Positions 1 to 7,833 of a stretch of DNA of 64,000 nt are shown piece after piece. The DNA lies in NCBI GenBank assembly GCA_945913285.1, contig CAMEDD010000007.1, forward strand, positions 1-64,000, given 5' to 3'. Position numbers and translations under genes: made by a program. The notes beneath the pieces were generated by a model, which saw nothing but the letters and a program-made list of their open reading frames with translations, did not search any database and was not told the origin of the DNA. The stretch is from Candidatus Sulfopaludibacter sp. SbA3 (GTDB taxonomy: Bacteria > Pseudomonadota > Alphaproteobacteria > Caulobacterales > Hyphomonadaceae). Within the stretch, counting starts at the first letter, position 1; each line of letters starts with the position of its first letter.

Positions 1-598
1 CCATGCACTTCGACTTGGAGATCGAGCCCGTGAGCTTGCGCAGGGCCTGGCTCATCAGGCGGGCCTGCAGGCCGGGGAGCTGGTCGCCCATCTCGCCTTC
101 AAGTTCGGCGCGCGGAGTGAGCGCGGCCACCGAGTCGATGACCAGAAGGTCCACCGCGCCAGAACGCACCAGAGTGTCGGCAATCTCGAGCGCCTGCTCG
201 CCCGAATCGGGCTGCGAGACGAGGAGGTCATCGAGGTCCACGCCCAGCTTGCCAGCATAGACGGGATCGAGCGCATGTTCGGCGTCGATGAAGGCGCACA
301 CGCCGCCGTTCTTCTGAGCTTCGGCGACGCAATGCAGCGCCAGAGTCGTCTTACCCGAGCTTTCGGGGCCGAAAATTTCGATGATCCGGCCTTTCGGAAG
401 CCCGCCAATGCCGAGCGCGATGTCAAGGCCGAGCGAGCCGGTCGACACCGCCTCGATGTCCATCGATTTCTTGTCACCGAGGCGCATGACCGAGCCCTTG
501 CCGAAGGAGCGTTCGATGTTCCCGAGCGCCGTTTCGAGAGCTTTTTGTTTGTCCACGCCGGTTTCCTTATGCACGAGAGCAAGAGCGGTCTTGGTCAT
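1..598 (-). CDS. recA: Recombinase RecA, N-terminal part (cut by window edge)
   Basis: RecA forms ATP-dependent filaments on single-stranded DNA, carries out homologous strand exchange and triggers LexA self-cleavage in the cytoplasm. The first 199 codons are present and the rest lies beyond the left edge. The product begins [20 protein letters not shown] and carries Walker A GPESSGKT at about residues 77-84 and a Walker B strand LLVVDSVAAL near residue 150, both typical of RecA. The ATG at 598 is preceded by GGAGA at a good ribosome-binding distance. A LexA-like direct repeat lies about 90 bases upstream. Identification is secure; only the C-terminal half is unseen. Confidence 0.97.
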   Translation of the reverse strand, partial: MTKTALALVHKETGVDKQKALETALGNIERSFGKGSVMRLGDKKSMDIEAVSTGSLGLDIALGIGGLPKGRIIEIFGPESSGKTTLALHCVAEAQKNGGVCAFIDAEHALDPVYAGKLGVDLDDLLVSQPDSGEQALEIADTLVRSGAVDLLVIDSVAALTPRAELEGEMGDQLPGLQARLMSQALRKLTGSISKSKCM

Positions 599-689
599 TC
601 GTCGTCTCCACTTAGGTCTACTATGGGGGCCGGTTTGGCAAGGCCCCCGGTTGCCGTGCTGAAGATTAATGTACACCATTTGTTCACGC

Positions 690-704
690 GAACAAAGAAG
701 AAAC
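690..704 (-). promoter_or_regulatory. Candidate LexA box upstream of recA
   Basis: Read in the recA direction, positions 704 to 690 give GTTT-N7-GTTC. The alphaproteobacterial LexA box is a direct repeat GTTC-N7-GTTC, so this is one mismatch from consensus. It lies about 92 bases upstream of the recA ATG, where SOS boxes of this gene normally sit. An overlapping palindrome TGTTCACGCGAACA (681-694) may be part of the same regulatory region. Confidence 0.5.
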
Positions 705-755
705 TTTTTTCCGGCCATCTTTTCTTTCTCACCGGCCTGAGGCATAGGGTCCGGC

Positions 756-965
756 ATGCTCTCACGGTCCGGAAATTCTGGTGGGGAAGCCCGCCTTCGC
801 TACGGCGACAACGATTATGAGATCCTGTCGTCCGGCAGCTTCGTGACCTGCGCGGTCACGGGGCGGCCCATCCCGCTCGGCGGCCTGCGCTACTGGAGCG
901 TCGACCGGCAGGAGGCCTATTGGGACGCTGAAGCGGCCGCCCAGCGGCTCGGCTATACGAAGTAG
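756..965 (+). CDS. DUF2093 family protein
   Basis: A 69-residue protein with no known function, matching from memory the alphaproteobacterial DUF2093 family. Family-typical stretches are GEARLRY near residue 10, the central [16 protein letters not shown] and the tail [12 protein letters not shown]. It has no signal peptide or membrane segment and is probably cytosolic. Two conserved-looking features, a single Cys in the TCAVTG turn and the following IPL, suggest a small zinc- or nucleic-acid-related fold, but that is a guess. It is divergent from recA and convergent with the TspO gene, 6 bases from its stop. Confidence 0.85.
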   Translation: MLSRSGNSGGEARLRYGDNDYEILSSGSFVTCAVTGRPIPLGGLRYWSVDRQEAYWDAEAAAQRLGYTK

Positions 966-971
966 CCGCGT

Positions 972-1460
972 TCATGCCCGGACGGTTTCTTCCGGATTGA
1001 GCTGCCACACCCGAAAATTCAGTGCCGCTGCGATGGTCACCCAGGTCAGATATGGCCCAAGCATCCCCGCCGCGATGACGCTGATCGGCGCAAAGGCGAC
1101 AATGATTGCCGCGATCGACAGCCAGAGCGCACAAACGACGAAGAAGCCGGTCTCCATCCGCCGCAGCCCGAAGAACACGCCCGACCAGCTCGCATTGATG
1201 ACGAGGCTCACGCCGTAGAGCACCAGCGCCGCCGCGGCGCCCGGCGCGCCTGTGATCCAGACCAGCCAGCCAGCCACCGCGTTGAGCACAAAGAGCACAG
1301 ACCAGGTGACCGGGAAGGCCCAGTTCGGCGGCGTCCAAGGGGGCTTGGCAAGCGCCGCGTACCAGGCGCCCGGGCGGAAGAAGGCGCCGGTGGAGGCCGC
1401 TGCCAGATTGGCGAGCACGAAAATGGCCAGAGCGAGGAGGTTTTCAGGTGTGATCATCAT
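972..1460 (-). CDS. TspO/MBR family membrane protein
   Basis: A 162-residue integral membrane protein of the TspO/MBR (translocator/peripheral benzodiazepine receptor) family, whose members bind porphyrins in the membrane and affect tetrapyrrole and stress responses. Five hydrophobic segments are visible, and the family signature KPPWTPPNWAFPVTWSVL lies in the first third, with a later NASWSGVFFGLRR stretch. Length fits the family norm of about 160. The open frame runs further upstream, but the tandem ATGs at 1460/1457 fit family length; the ribosome-binding site is weak. A photosensory role, as in Rhodobacter TspO, cannot be inferred because no pigment genes are nearby. Confidence 0.9.
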   Translation of the reverse strand: MMITPENLLALAIFVLANLAAASTGAFFRPGAWYAALAKPPWTPPNWAFPVTWSVLFVLNAVAGWLVWITGAPGAAAALVLYGVSLVINASWSGVFFGLRRMETGFFVVCALWLSIAAIIVAFAPISVIAAGMLGPYLTWVTIAAALNFRVWQLNPEETVRA

Positions 1461-1563
1461 CGGGGCCCCGGCGGCGAGATGCGCCTCGCCTATATGGGGG
1501 CGCGAACGCGGCAGCGAAGCGCAAATGTTGCCAGTCGCCGGATAAAGGCCGCCGGTGCTGCGA

Positions 1564-2727
1564 TTATGGGCGCCACACCACGTCCGCAGCTCCCACGAGG
1601 CGCCCAAGGCGGCCGAGTTCAGCTTCGAGTTTCGCCTGCCGTGCACCCGTCCATTTCACGCCGGGCTCGGGCCAGAAATGGAGGACGCTGAGCTGGCCCG
1701 CCTGACGGTCGGATTTGACCTCGATGCGGCCGACGAAGCGGTCGCCCTCCAGCAGCGGGTAGACATAATAGCCCCATTGGCGCCTGGCTTCCGGCACGAA
1801 GATCTCGATCCGGTAGTCGAAGCCGAAAAGGCGCGTCAGGCGATTGCGATCGCGGATCACGGGGTCGAAGGGATTGAGCAGGCGAAGGCGCGGCGCAGGC
1901 GACGGCACGGCGGCGAGCAGCGCCTCGATGTCCGGCAGGGCGAGCGCGGGCGTCCACTCGCCGCGCGAGGACTCGATCTCGACGGGCACAAGGCCAGCGG
2001 CGTTTGCCTCGGTCCAGGCCTTGACTTCGCCGAGATCGGCAGCGGCCCAGAAGCGCTGGATATCCCCCGGTGTGCCGAAGGCAAGGCGGGCAAGCGCCTC
2101 GCGGCAGAGCCAGTCCACCTGCGCGTCATCCGCATGCGCCGCCTCGCGCACGGCCTTGGGGATCACCCGCTCCGTAAGGTCATAATACTTGGTGAAGCCT
2201 TCGCGGTGCGAGGTCGACAGCTCCCCGGCATACCACATGTAATCGAGCGCCAGCTTGTGCGGCGGGCGGCGCCACATCTCGCGCTTGCCTTCGATTTTCG
2301 TGTCGAACGCCTTGGTGCTGAGCGGGCCTTCGGACTCGATCCGTGCACGGATGGCGGCGCGGCCTGCCTCATCGAGCATGCCCCGGTGCCATTCCCAGCC
2401 GCGCACTTTCTCTTCCATCCGGCGGAACTGGCGCTGCCACATCGGATAGAAGTCCATCGGGATCAGCGAGGCATCATGCGTGAAGTGTTCGAACACGTGG
2501 CGGTCGCGGGCCAAGCAAACTTCCAGCATCGGCTCGCGGTAATTCTGGTTGCGGCTCCAGAGGATATGGTCGTGGGCGCGCGCCACGACGCGGATCGTGT
2601 CGAGCTGCACGAAGCCGAGCTTGCGGATCGTACCGGCCAGATCCACCGGCCCGGTCGGCGGCGCCGACAGGCCCTGCGCGTCCAGCCAAAGCCGGCGCGC
2701 CTGGCGGTTGGCAATCTTCAACGCCAT
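1564..2727 (-). CDS. YcaQ-like winged-helix DNA glycosylase (HTH_42 family)
   Basis: A 387-residue protein of the YcaQ/AlkZ family (winged helix DNA-binding domain, HTH_42). Characterised members unhook interstrand DNA crosslinks or remove bulky alkylpurines by base excision. The family QLD motif, whose Gln and Asp are catalytic in the E. coli enzyme, is present as Q41-L42-D43. The C-terminal signature NPFDPVIRDRNRLTRLFGF is intact, as are the WGYYVYPLLEGD and GRIEVK strands. Length agrees with the family. It stands alone, with no other repair gene in the same transcript. The lesion specificity of this homologue cannot be read from sequence. Confidence 0.88.
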   Translation of the reverse strand: MALKIANRQARRLWLDAQGLSAPPTGPVDLAGTIRKLGFVQLDTIRVVARAHDHILWSRNQNYREPMLEVCLARDRHVFEHFTHDASLIPMDFYPMWQRQFRRMEEKVRGWEWHRGMLDEAGRAAIRARIESEGPLSTKAFDTKIEGKREMWRRPPHKLALDYMWYAGELSTSHREGFTKYYDLTERVIPKAVREAAHADDAQVDWLCREALARLAFGTPGDIQRFWAAADLGEVKAWTEANAAGLVPVEIESSRGEWTPALALPDIEALLAAVPSPAPRLRLLNPFDPVIRDRNRLTRLFGFDYRIEIFVPEARRQWGYYVYPLLEGDRFVGRIEVKSDRQAGQLSVLHFWPEPGVKWTGARQAKLEAELGRLGRLVGAADVVWRP

Positions 2728-2787
2728 TCGGTCTGCTCCGGCGGACGATCGTGTCCTTTCGCCGGGTGACCAATAATCGGCCCCGCG

Positions 2788-3477
2788 TCAATCCGCCTGC
2801 GGCTTGTAATCCTTGATCAGGCGCGCGCCCTTGTCCCACTGGCTGGCCCAGCGCACGACGGTGGGGGAGGAGACAAAGTGGGCGTTCTTCACCTTGCCCG
2901 CCTGCACGCCCTCGACGAGACCCACGAAATCCGCCGCAACAATGGACAGGTACGCCGGCTTGCGGGCCGCGGACAGTCCGTTCTGCACGGCGACGCGTGC
3001 GGCATCGGCGGCCACGGCGTCGAGATAGAACAGCACTTTTTCCTGTCCGTTGATGGTTTGGGTCAGGGAATCGCCAGCTGCATTGGTGATGTAGAAGACG
3101 GGCGGGACGGTGGGCGCAGTGTTGACGATGTCGGCGTTCGGCTTGCTCGTGCGCCAGACCACTTCGCCTTCCGTCAGGCCGACGAGTTCCGCGCCGTTGA
3201 CGAGACGCCCTTCGCTGCTGGCGCTGAGGCCTGCCGTTTTCATCTCGGCCGCCGCGTCGGCTGCGTCGATGAAGGCAACCACGACGGTCTGCGTGTCTGT
3301 GCCATCGGCATTGCCGCGCACTTCGGCCACCGGCTTGCCGGTCGCCGCATCGGCGGGCACGACCACGAAGAAGCTTTTCATCGCGGCTTTCAACGCCGCG
3401 TCTCCCGTCTCGGTTCCTGCAAGCGCGGAAGGCGTGCAGGCGGCGATGAGAAGGGCCGCTGTCATCGAGCGCAGCAT
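2788..3477 (-). CDS. Exported protein, possibly Tic22-like
   Basis: A 229-residue exported protein. The chosen start (MLRSMTAALL) is preceded by AAGGAA at good spacing; an upstream in-frame ATG at 3504 has no such site. The first 20 residues form a signal peptide ending near SALAG. The remainder looks like two repeated alpha/beta halves, each with a strand such as VPPVFYITNAAG or VVVAFIDAADAAAE followed by a helix. This arrangement resembles Tic22-like proteins, which occur in plastids and some bacteria as periplasmic chaperone-like proteins. The family call is from pattern memory and is only moderate. Function here is unknown. Confidence 0.6.
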   Translation of the reverse strand: MLRSMTAALLIAACTPSALAGTETGDAALKAAMKSFFVVVPADAATGKPVAEVRGNADGTDTQTVVVAFIDAADAAAEMKTAGLSASSEGRLVNGAELVGLTEGEVVWRTSKPNADIVNTAPTVPPVFYITNAAGDSLTQTINGQEKVLFYLDAVAADAARVAVQNGLSAARKPAYLSIVAADFVGLVEGVQAGKVKNAHFVSSPTVVRWASQWDKGARLIKDYKPQAD

Positions 3478-3581
3478 GGGCCGTTTCCTTGTGAAGTCAG
3501 GCACGCATACTACCGGGCGGGGCCAGCCCGTCTACCAAGCCGGCACAGCTCGCAGATTAAGTCGCGGACAGGTTGCTTCGG

Positions 3582-4058
3582 TCAGTTCGAGGCGGCTGGC
3601 AGCGCCGGCCCCGGCGCCAGCTGGTCATCGATGGCGGATTTGATGGGTTCCGGCCAGTCGCGGTCGATCCCCACACAATCACGGCGGAACTTACCGCCCG
3701 AGGAGTCGATGCTGTCCGGCAGGACGGGATCGCTGGTGATCACCACTTCCCAGTCCATTTGGCAGGCCCGCGGGGCGAAGCTGCGCGCGCAGACGGCGGC
3801 GGGCTCCGGATAATCCTCATGCGCTTCGCCGTAGAGGCAGGCATATCCTGCCTCGCTCAGCTGAGCGATGGCGGCGGCGCGGCTGGCGCCCTTGGCGAGC
3901 CGGTCTGCGTGGCGCGACATGGCCTTGTCGAGGACCGCGCCGTCTTCATGCTGCCAGTCATGGGCGGCGTGCAGCTCTGCCGTAGTGGCCTGACCTGCCG
4001 CGTGGTGTGCGCAGGCCCCGATCCCGGCCACCAGCAGAACGAGCCATAATGCCTTCAT
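3582..4058 (-). CDS. Putative lipoprotein of unknown function
   Basis: A 158-residue protein beginning MKALWLVLLVAGIGAC, a short hydrophobic signal ending in a plausible lipobox (I-G-A-C), so it is probably an envelope lipoprotein. The mature part is rich in Ala, His and acidic residues and has four further cysteines (in YACLYGE, AVCARSF, RACQMDW and RRDCVG), which could form disulfides in the periplasm. I recognise no domain. Its ATG has GGGAGGCT upstream. It follows the quinone oxidoreductase gene on the same strand with a 63-base gap and may be co-transcribed. Confidence 0.65.
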   Translation of the reverse strand: MKALWLVLLVAGIGACAHHAAGQATTAELHAAHDWQHEDGAVLDKAMSRHADRLAKGASRAAAIAQLSEAGYACLYGEAHEDYPEPAAVCARSFAPRACQMDWEVVITSDPVLPDSIDSSGGKFRRDCVGIDRDWPEPIKSAIDDQLAPGPALPAASN

Positions 4059-4121
4059 GTGAGCCTCCCTTTGCAGGTCCGAAGCTGCTCCCGGATTACG
4101 GCGAAGTCATGGAAAACGCGG

Positions 4122-5099
4122 TCAGGGCAGCAGCAAGGTCGCGCCGGATGTTGTTCCGCTGGCGAGGGCCTTGTGCGCCTCGCCGGCCTCTTTCAGGGCG
4201 AAGCGTTGGCCGATGTCGGCCGTCAGCACGCCTTTCTCGAGCAGGCTGAACAGGCGCCCCGCGCCGCGGGCGAGGGATTCCGGCGTGTCGGTGAAGTTGA
4301 ACAGTGTCGGCCGGGTCATCACGAGCGAACCGCCGGCGGCCAATCTTCCCGGCGGGACGGGGTCAGCCGCGCCGGACGCATTGCCATAGGTCATCCACCA
4401 GCCGCGCCCCTTGAGACTCGACAGCGAGGCCTCAGCGGATGTCTTGCCGACGCTGTCATAGACAACGTCAACGCCCTTGCCGCCGGTCAGGGCGCGGACC
4501 TGTTTGGCGACGTCGTCATAGCCGACAATCACCTCATCGGCGCCGAGCGCCTTCGCCTTCGCGGCCTTTTCGGCACTGGAAGTCACCGCGATGACCCGCG
4601 CTCCGATGTGCTTGGCCCAGGGGGTGAGCAATGTGCCGACGCCGCCGACGGGCGCCCAGATGAGGGCGGTCTCGCCCTTCTGCAGCGGACGGATTTCTTC
4701 GAGCAGCATCCAGGCCGTCATGCCCTTCAACAGGACGGCGGCCGCTTCCTCGTCGCTGATTCCGGCGGGGAGCGGCACCACGGTGTTCGCGGCGCCGGTA
4801 TAGTGCGAGGCATAGGTGCCGCGGCCCATGTACGCGACGCGGTCACCGGGCCCGACATTCGTGACGCCCTCGCCGACCTCTTCGACAATGCCTACACCTT
4901 CCGTACCCGGAACATAGGGCAGCGGCATCGGGTAGAGCCCCGTGCGGAAATAGATGTCGATGAAATTCACGCCGACGGCCGTCTGGCGCACCAGCACCTC
5001 GCCCGGCCCCGGCGCGCGCGGCGGCGAGGCTTCCAGCGTCAGGACTTCGGGTCCGCCGGTCTTGTGCACCTTGATCGCATAGGCATTGGGAAGGGTCAT
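4122..5099 (-). CDS. NADPH:quinone oxidoreductase, zinc-independent MDR family
   Basis: A 325-residue medium-chain reductase of the quinone oxidoreductase type, which reduces quinones or activated enones with NADPH. It has the N-terminal GroES-like domain with VGVNFIDIYFRTGLYP and PGTEGVGIVEEVG, then a Rossmann domain whose nucleotide-binding turn is APVGGVGTLL. No zinc ligands are present, as expected for this branch. I chose the ATG at 5099 because GGAG sits 7 bases before it; the in-frame ATG at 5111 lacks a site. It is divergent from a decayed VOC gene. The physiological substrate is unknown. Confidence 0.9.
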   Translation of the reverse strand: MTLPNAYAIKVHKTGGPEVLTLEASPPRAPGPGEVLVRQTAVGVNFIDIYFRTGLYPMPLPYVPGTEGVGIVEEVGEGVTNVGPGDRVAYMGRGTYASHYTGAANTVVPLPAGISDEEAAAVLLKGMTAWMLLEEIRPLQKGETALIWAPVGGVGTLLTPWAKHIGARVIAVTSSAEKAAKAKALGADEVIVGYDDVAKQVRALTGGKGVDVVYDSVGKTSAEASLSSLKGRGWWMTYGNASGAADPVPPGRLAAGGSLVMTRPTLFNFTDTPESLARGAGRLFSLLEKGVLTADIGQRFALKEAGEAHKALASGTTSGATLLLP

Positions 5100-5228
5100 C
5101 GCAGGCTCCATGGCAACTTTTGCCTGTTCAAGCCGGACGCGCGCGCGGCGTCAAACCCGGATCGCGAAGCAGGACTGGACAGGCGACAAAAGTTCTTTTT
5201 TTGTTCCGATCAGTTGGGGAGGGTGAAG

Positions 5229-5598
5229 ATGATTGTTTATGTCACGATCGGGACGCGGAACCTCGAAAGCGCGGCGACATTCTATGATGAAATCGCAGCA
5301 GAACCCGGCACACCCCGAATGTTCACGATGGACACATCCGTCGCTTGGGGCTTAACGCGCGGCGCAGCGGGTCTCGGCGTGTGCTATCCGTTCGACGAAA
5401 AATGCGATCAGTGACGGCAATGATGTGATGGCCGCGCTGCAAGCGAGCAGCAAGGCGCAAGTGGACCGGATCTATGAGCTTGCTTTGCGATTGGGCGGCA
5501 CCGACGAAGGCCCTCCGGGACCACGTAGCGACACATTCTAAGCTGCATATTTCCGGGATTTGGACGGCAACAGGCTCAACGCGTTTTTCATCGGCTGA
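5229..5598 (+). pseudogene. VOC/glyoxalase-family gene, broken by a frameshift and a stop
   Basis: The first 61 codons read as a small glyoxalase/VOC protein (MIVYVTIGTRNLESAATFYD) with a good start. They run into TGA at 5412. A second frame from about 5404 continues the same protein: AISDGNDVMAAL, then VDRIYELALRLGG, then the family C-terminus YFRDLDGNRLNAFFIG. Removing one A from the five-A run near 5399-5403 restores the frame. The second segment also has a TAA where Tyr is expected, just before AAYFRDLDGN. Two independent lesions make this a genuine pseudogene rather than a single sequencing slip. Intact relatives are dioxygenase-fold metal enzymes of varied function. Confidence 0.8.
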
Positions 5599-5620
5599 TT
5601 GAGTTAAGCACAGCCGGCGG

Positions 5621-6036
5621 TCAGATCGGCCGCATCCGGTTACCGCGCGGATTTTGCTCCACTTCGGCGAGGCAGAGCGCTTCCATCAATGGCGGCACAT
5701 ACATGCCGAATCGGCCGCGCAGGCCTTGCTTGAGGCCGTACCAACCGCCAACCGGATTTGCGGTAGACCGCCCCCAGGCTTCGACGGTTCCGTCCTTGGC
5801 GTCTTTCTGCTCGTCGGCTGAGCCAGCTCCATCCAGTCCCCATGCGCCTTCAGCATCGAGCGCTGGTCCTGCAGGTAGCGCGCGTCGCAGAGCTGCACGG
5901 TCTTGCCGGCGGCGCAGACCAGCACGTCTTTGCCGTTACGCACGTCGCGGTGGATCCTGAACTCGGAGTTCAGCGGCGGCGTCTTCAACTGCCAAGGGGT
6001 CGGCCGGTGTTCCCTGTCCGCAACAGGCTGGCTTGC
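5621..6036 (-). pseudogene. Conserved hypothetical (DUF6855-like), frameshifted and lacking a start
   Basis: Two overlapping frames on this strand together encode one recognisable protein. The upstream part reads TPWQLKTPPLNSEF, GKDVLVCAAGKTVQL and MLKAHGDWMEL. After a one-base loss near 5826 the same protein continues in another frame as SADEQKDAKDGTVEAWGRS, NPVGGWYGLKQGLRGRFG and LAEVEQNPRGNRM before TGA at 5621. No ATG or GTG precedes the conserved region; the frame opens at a stop at 6037. From memory the sequence resembles the DUF6855 family, of unknown function. It lies next to another broken gene, so this short stretch seems to be under relaxed selection. Confidence 0.7.
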
Positions 6037-6067
6037 TCACCTCGAGCTTCTTGGCTGAATTGCCCTC

Positions 6068-6856
6068 TCAGGCTCCGACAAACTTGGCTGGCCTCTTCTC
6101 GAGGAAGGCCGCGACACCTTCCTTGTGATCGTCCGATTTGAAACATGCCGCGAGCGCCGTGACGTGCGCCTTCATATGATTGGGGAGTTCCCGCGCGAGG
6201 CCTTCATAGACCAGCGCCTTCATGTGGCGGATCGAGAAAGGCGAGGAGGCGAGATACCTGCGCGCTTCGGCGAGCGCGGCCTCCATCAAGGCTTCAGGCG
6301 CGACGACCTCGTTGGCGTAGCCGATCTCCTTGGCTTCGGCCGCCTCAAGGAACCCGCCGGAATAGAGCAGCCGCAGCGCGCGGCTGTGGCCGATCAGGCG
6401 CGGCAGTATCCAGCTGCCGGCGCCGGTGTCCGGCACAAGGCCGCGGTGCGCAAAGTTCCAGGCGAAGCGCGCGCGGTTCGTGACGATGCGCACGTCGCAC
6501 TGGCTTGAAAACTCGGCGCCCATGCCGACGGCGTAGCCATCGATCGCGCCGATCACCGGCTTCGGGCAAGCGACCAGCGGCCACCAGACATCGCCCTCGT
6601 GCGCCTCACCCCGCACGCCGCGCGTCTCGCCCGGGATCGTGGAGAGGTCGGCGAGGTCGGTGCCCGCACAGAACGCGCCGCCAGAGCCTGTGACAATCAA
6701 TACACGGACCGCATCGTCTGCGGAGACCTCCCGCACCTTTTCGATGAAGGCGAACAGCATCGCATAGGTCATTGCATTGCGCTTTTCGGCGCGGTCGATA
6801 GTCAGGATGGCGACGCCGTCATCGCGCTTCTCAAGTTTGATATGATGCGCCGTCAT
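6068..6856 (-). CDS. Enoyl-CoA hydratase/isomerase family protein
   Basis: A 262-residue crotonase-fold protein, probably acting on an acyl-CoA intermediate in fatty acid or related catabolism. The oxyanion-hole stretches GGAFCAGTDLADLS and IDGYAVGMGAEFSSQCD are conserved, with the Glu of MGAEF in the place of the first catalytic glutamate of classical hydratases. The second catalytic glutamate, usually just before the GxxPGAGG loop, is not obvious here (RGLVPDTGAGSW). The enzyme may therefore be an isomerase or a hydratase of altered chemistry. Length is normal. It sits 60 bases downstream of the TerC gene on the same strand. Confidence 0.88.
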   Translation of the reverse strand: MTAHHIKLEKRDDGVAILTIDRAEKRNAMTYAMLFAFIEKVREVSADDAVRVLIVTGSGGAFCAGTDLADLSTIPGETRGVRGEAHEGDVWWPLVACPKPVIGAIDGYAVGMGAEFSSQCDVRIVTNRARFAWNFAHRGLVPDTGAGSWILPRLIGHSRALRLLYSGGFLEAAEAKEIGYANEVVAPEALMEAALAEARRYLASSPFSIRHMKALVYEGLARELPNHMKAHVTALAACFKSDDHKEGVAAFLEKRPAKFVGA

Positions 6857-6916
6857 ACTTCTGTTCCTTCCATTTTTCCGAGCCCGCTCTCCTTCGAGGG
6901 AGACGGGTCTGGTGAT

Positions 6917-7696
6917 TCAATGCAGCGGACCTTTGGTCTCAGACTTCTTTCGGGTCTGGATATTCAGCAGCTCCACCGCCAGCGAGAAGGCAATCGCAAA
7001 GTAGAGATAACCGCGCGGAATGTGGAAGCCGAGGCCATCAGCGACCAGCGCCACGCCGACCAGCAGGATGAAGGCCAGCGCCAGCATCTTCGTCGTCGGG
7101 TGCTCTGCGATGAACTTCGAAAGCGGATCGGCCGCTACCGCCATGACCAGCGTGGACAGCACCACCGCCGCCACCATCACGGCGAGGATGTCGGTCATGC
7201 CGATCGCGGTGATGACCGAGTCCAGTGAGAACACGAAGTTGATGACGAAGAGCTGGATCACGACATTTGTGAACGTCGCCTTCGCGGTCGTTTCCTCATG
7301 GTGGGTGCCCTCGACAGAGGCGTGTATTTCCTGCGTGCCCTTCCAGAGCAGGAACAACCCGCCCGCGAACAGGATCAGGTCCTTGATCGTGATTTCCTCA
7401 ATGTGATGCGCGGTTTCATCCACGCCGCCAGCAGCAAACTCCGCAAACCAATGGGGCAAATGGAACAAGGGCTCCTTGTCGAGCCCGATGATCACAAAGA
7501 TCAGGGAAAGCATGATGATCCGGAGGACCATCGCGCCCCAGACGCCGATGCGGCTGGCGCGTTTGCGCTCCTCGCCCTGCAGCTTGCCGGTGGCGATGGA
7601 GATGAACAGCAAATTGTCGATGCCGAGTACGACCTCAAGGAAGGTCAGCGTGGCAAGCGACCCCCAGAAGGCGGGCGATGCGAGAAGTTCGGCCAT
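6917..7696 (-). CDS. TerC family integral membrane protein
   Basis: A 259-residue polytopic membrane protein of the TerC family. Members are linked to metal (notably manganese) export and to tellurite resistance clusters. The family hallmarks are the N-terminal FLEVVLGIDNLLFISI and the matching C-terminal FVFSLDSVITAIGM, each placing an Asp in the membrane for metal binding. About seven hydrophobic segments are visible, with a His/Asp/Glu-rich loop between them (ETAHHIEEIT, HHEET). The ATG at 7696 was chosen because the hydrophobic N-terminus starts there; the longer frame upstream is basic and unlike the family. No other tellurium genes are nearby, so metal homeostasis is the better guess. 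Confidence 0.92.
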   Translation of the reverse strand: MAELLASPAFWGSLATLTFLEVVLGIDNLLFISIATGKLQGEERKRASRIGVWGAMVLRIIMLSLIFVIIGLDKEPLFHLPHWFAEFAAGGVDETAHHIEEITIKDLILFAGGLFLLWKGTQEIHASVEGTHHEETTAKATFTNVVIQLFVINFVFSLDSVITAIGMTDILAVMVAAVVLSTLVMAVAADPLSKFIAEHPTTKMLALAFILLVGVALVADGLGFHIPRGYLYFAIAFSLAVELLNIQTRKKSETKGPLH

Positions 7697-7833
7697 GGGG
7701 GATGCCCTTTGTGTTCTGAGTTGCGGGGGCGATTGAACCTTGCGCCGGAGGTTTCCGCAAGGCTTTCCGCGTGGGAGCGGCTTGCCGCCATGCACGCCCT
7801 GTCGCAGCTTCAGGCAAACAAGGGGAGGCAAGC

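Noticed and set aside
681-694. The palindrome TGTTC-ACGC-GAACA as a Gram-positive type LexA box
   Set aside because: That box is GAAC-N4-GTTC; this palindrome is the reverse arrangement, and the direct repeat at 690-704 fits alphaproteobacteria better.
4059-5414. A 451-codon frame covering the quinone oxidoreductase on the other strand
   Set aside because: Only its last part (from 5229) is real coding sequence, the VOC pseudogene; the rest is antisense of the reductase.
7697-7833. A possible yybP-ykoY manganese riboswitch upstream of the TerC gene
   Set aside because: TerC genes often carry one, but I found neither the conserved bulge sequence nor the expected stem order; only a 7-bp inverted repeat (7738-7762) is present.
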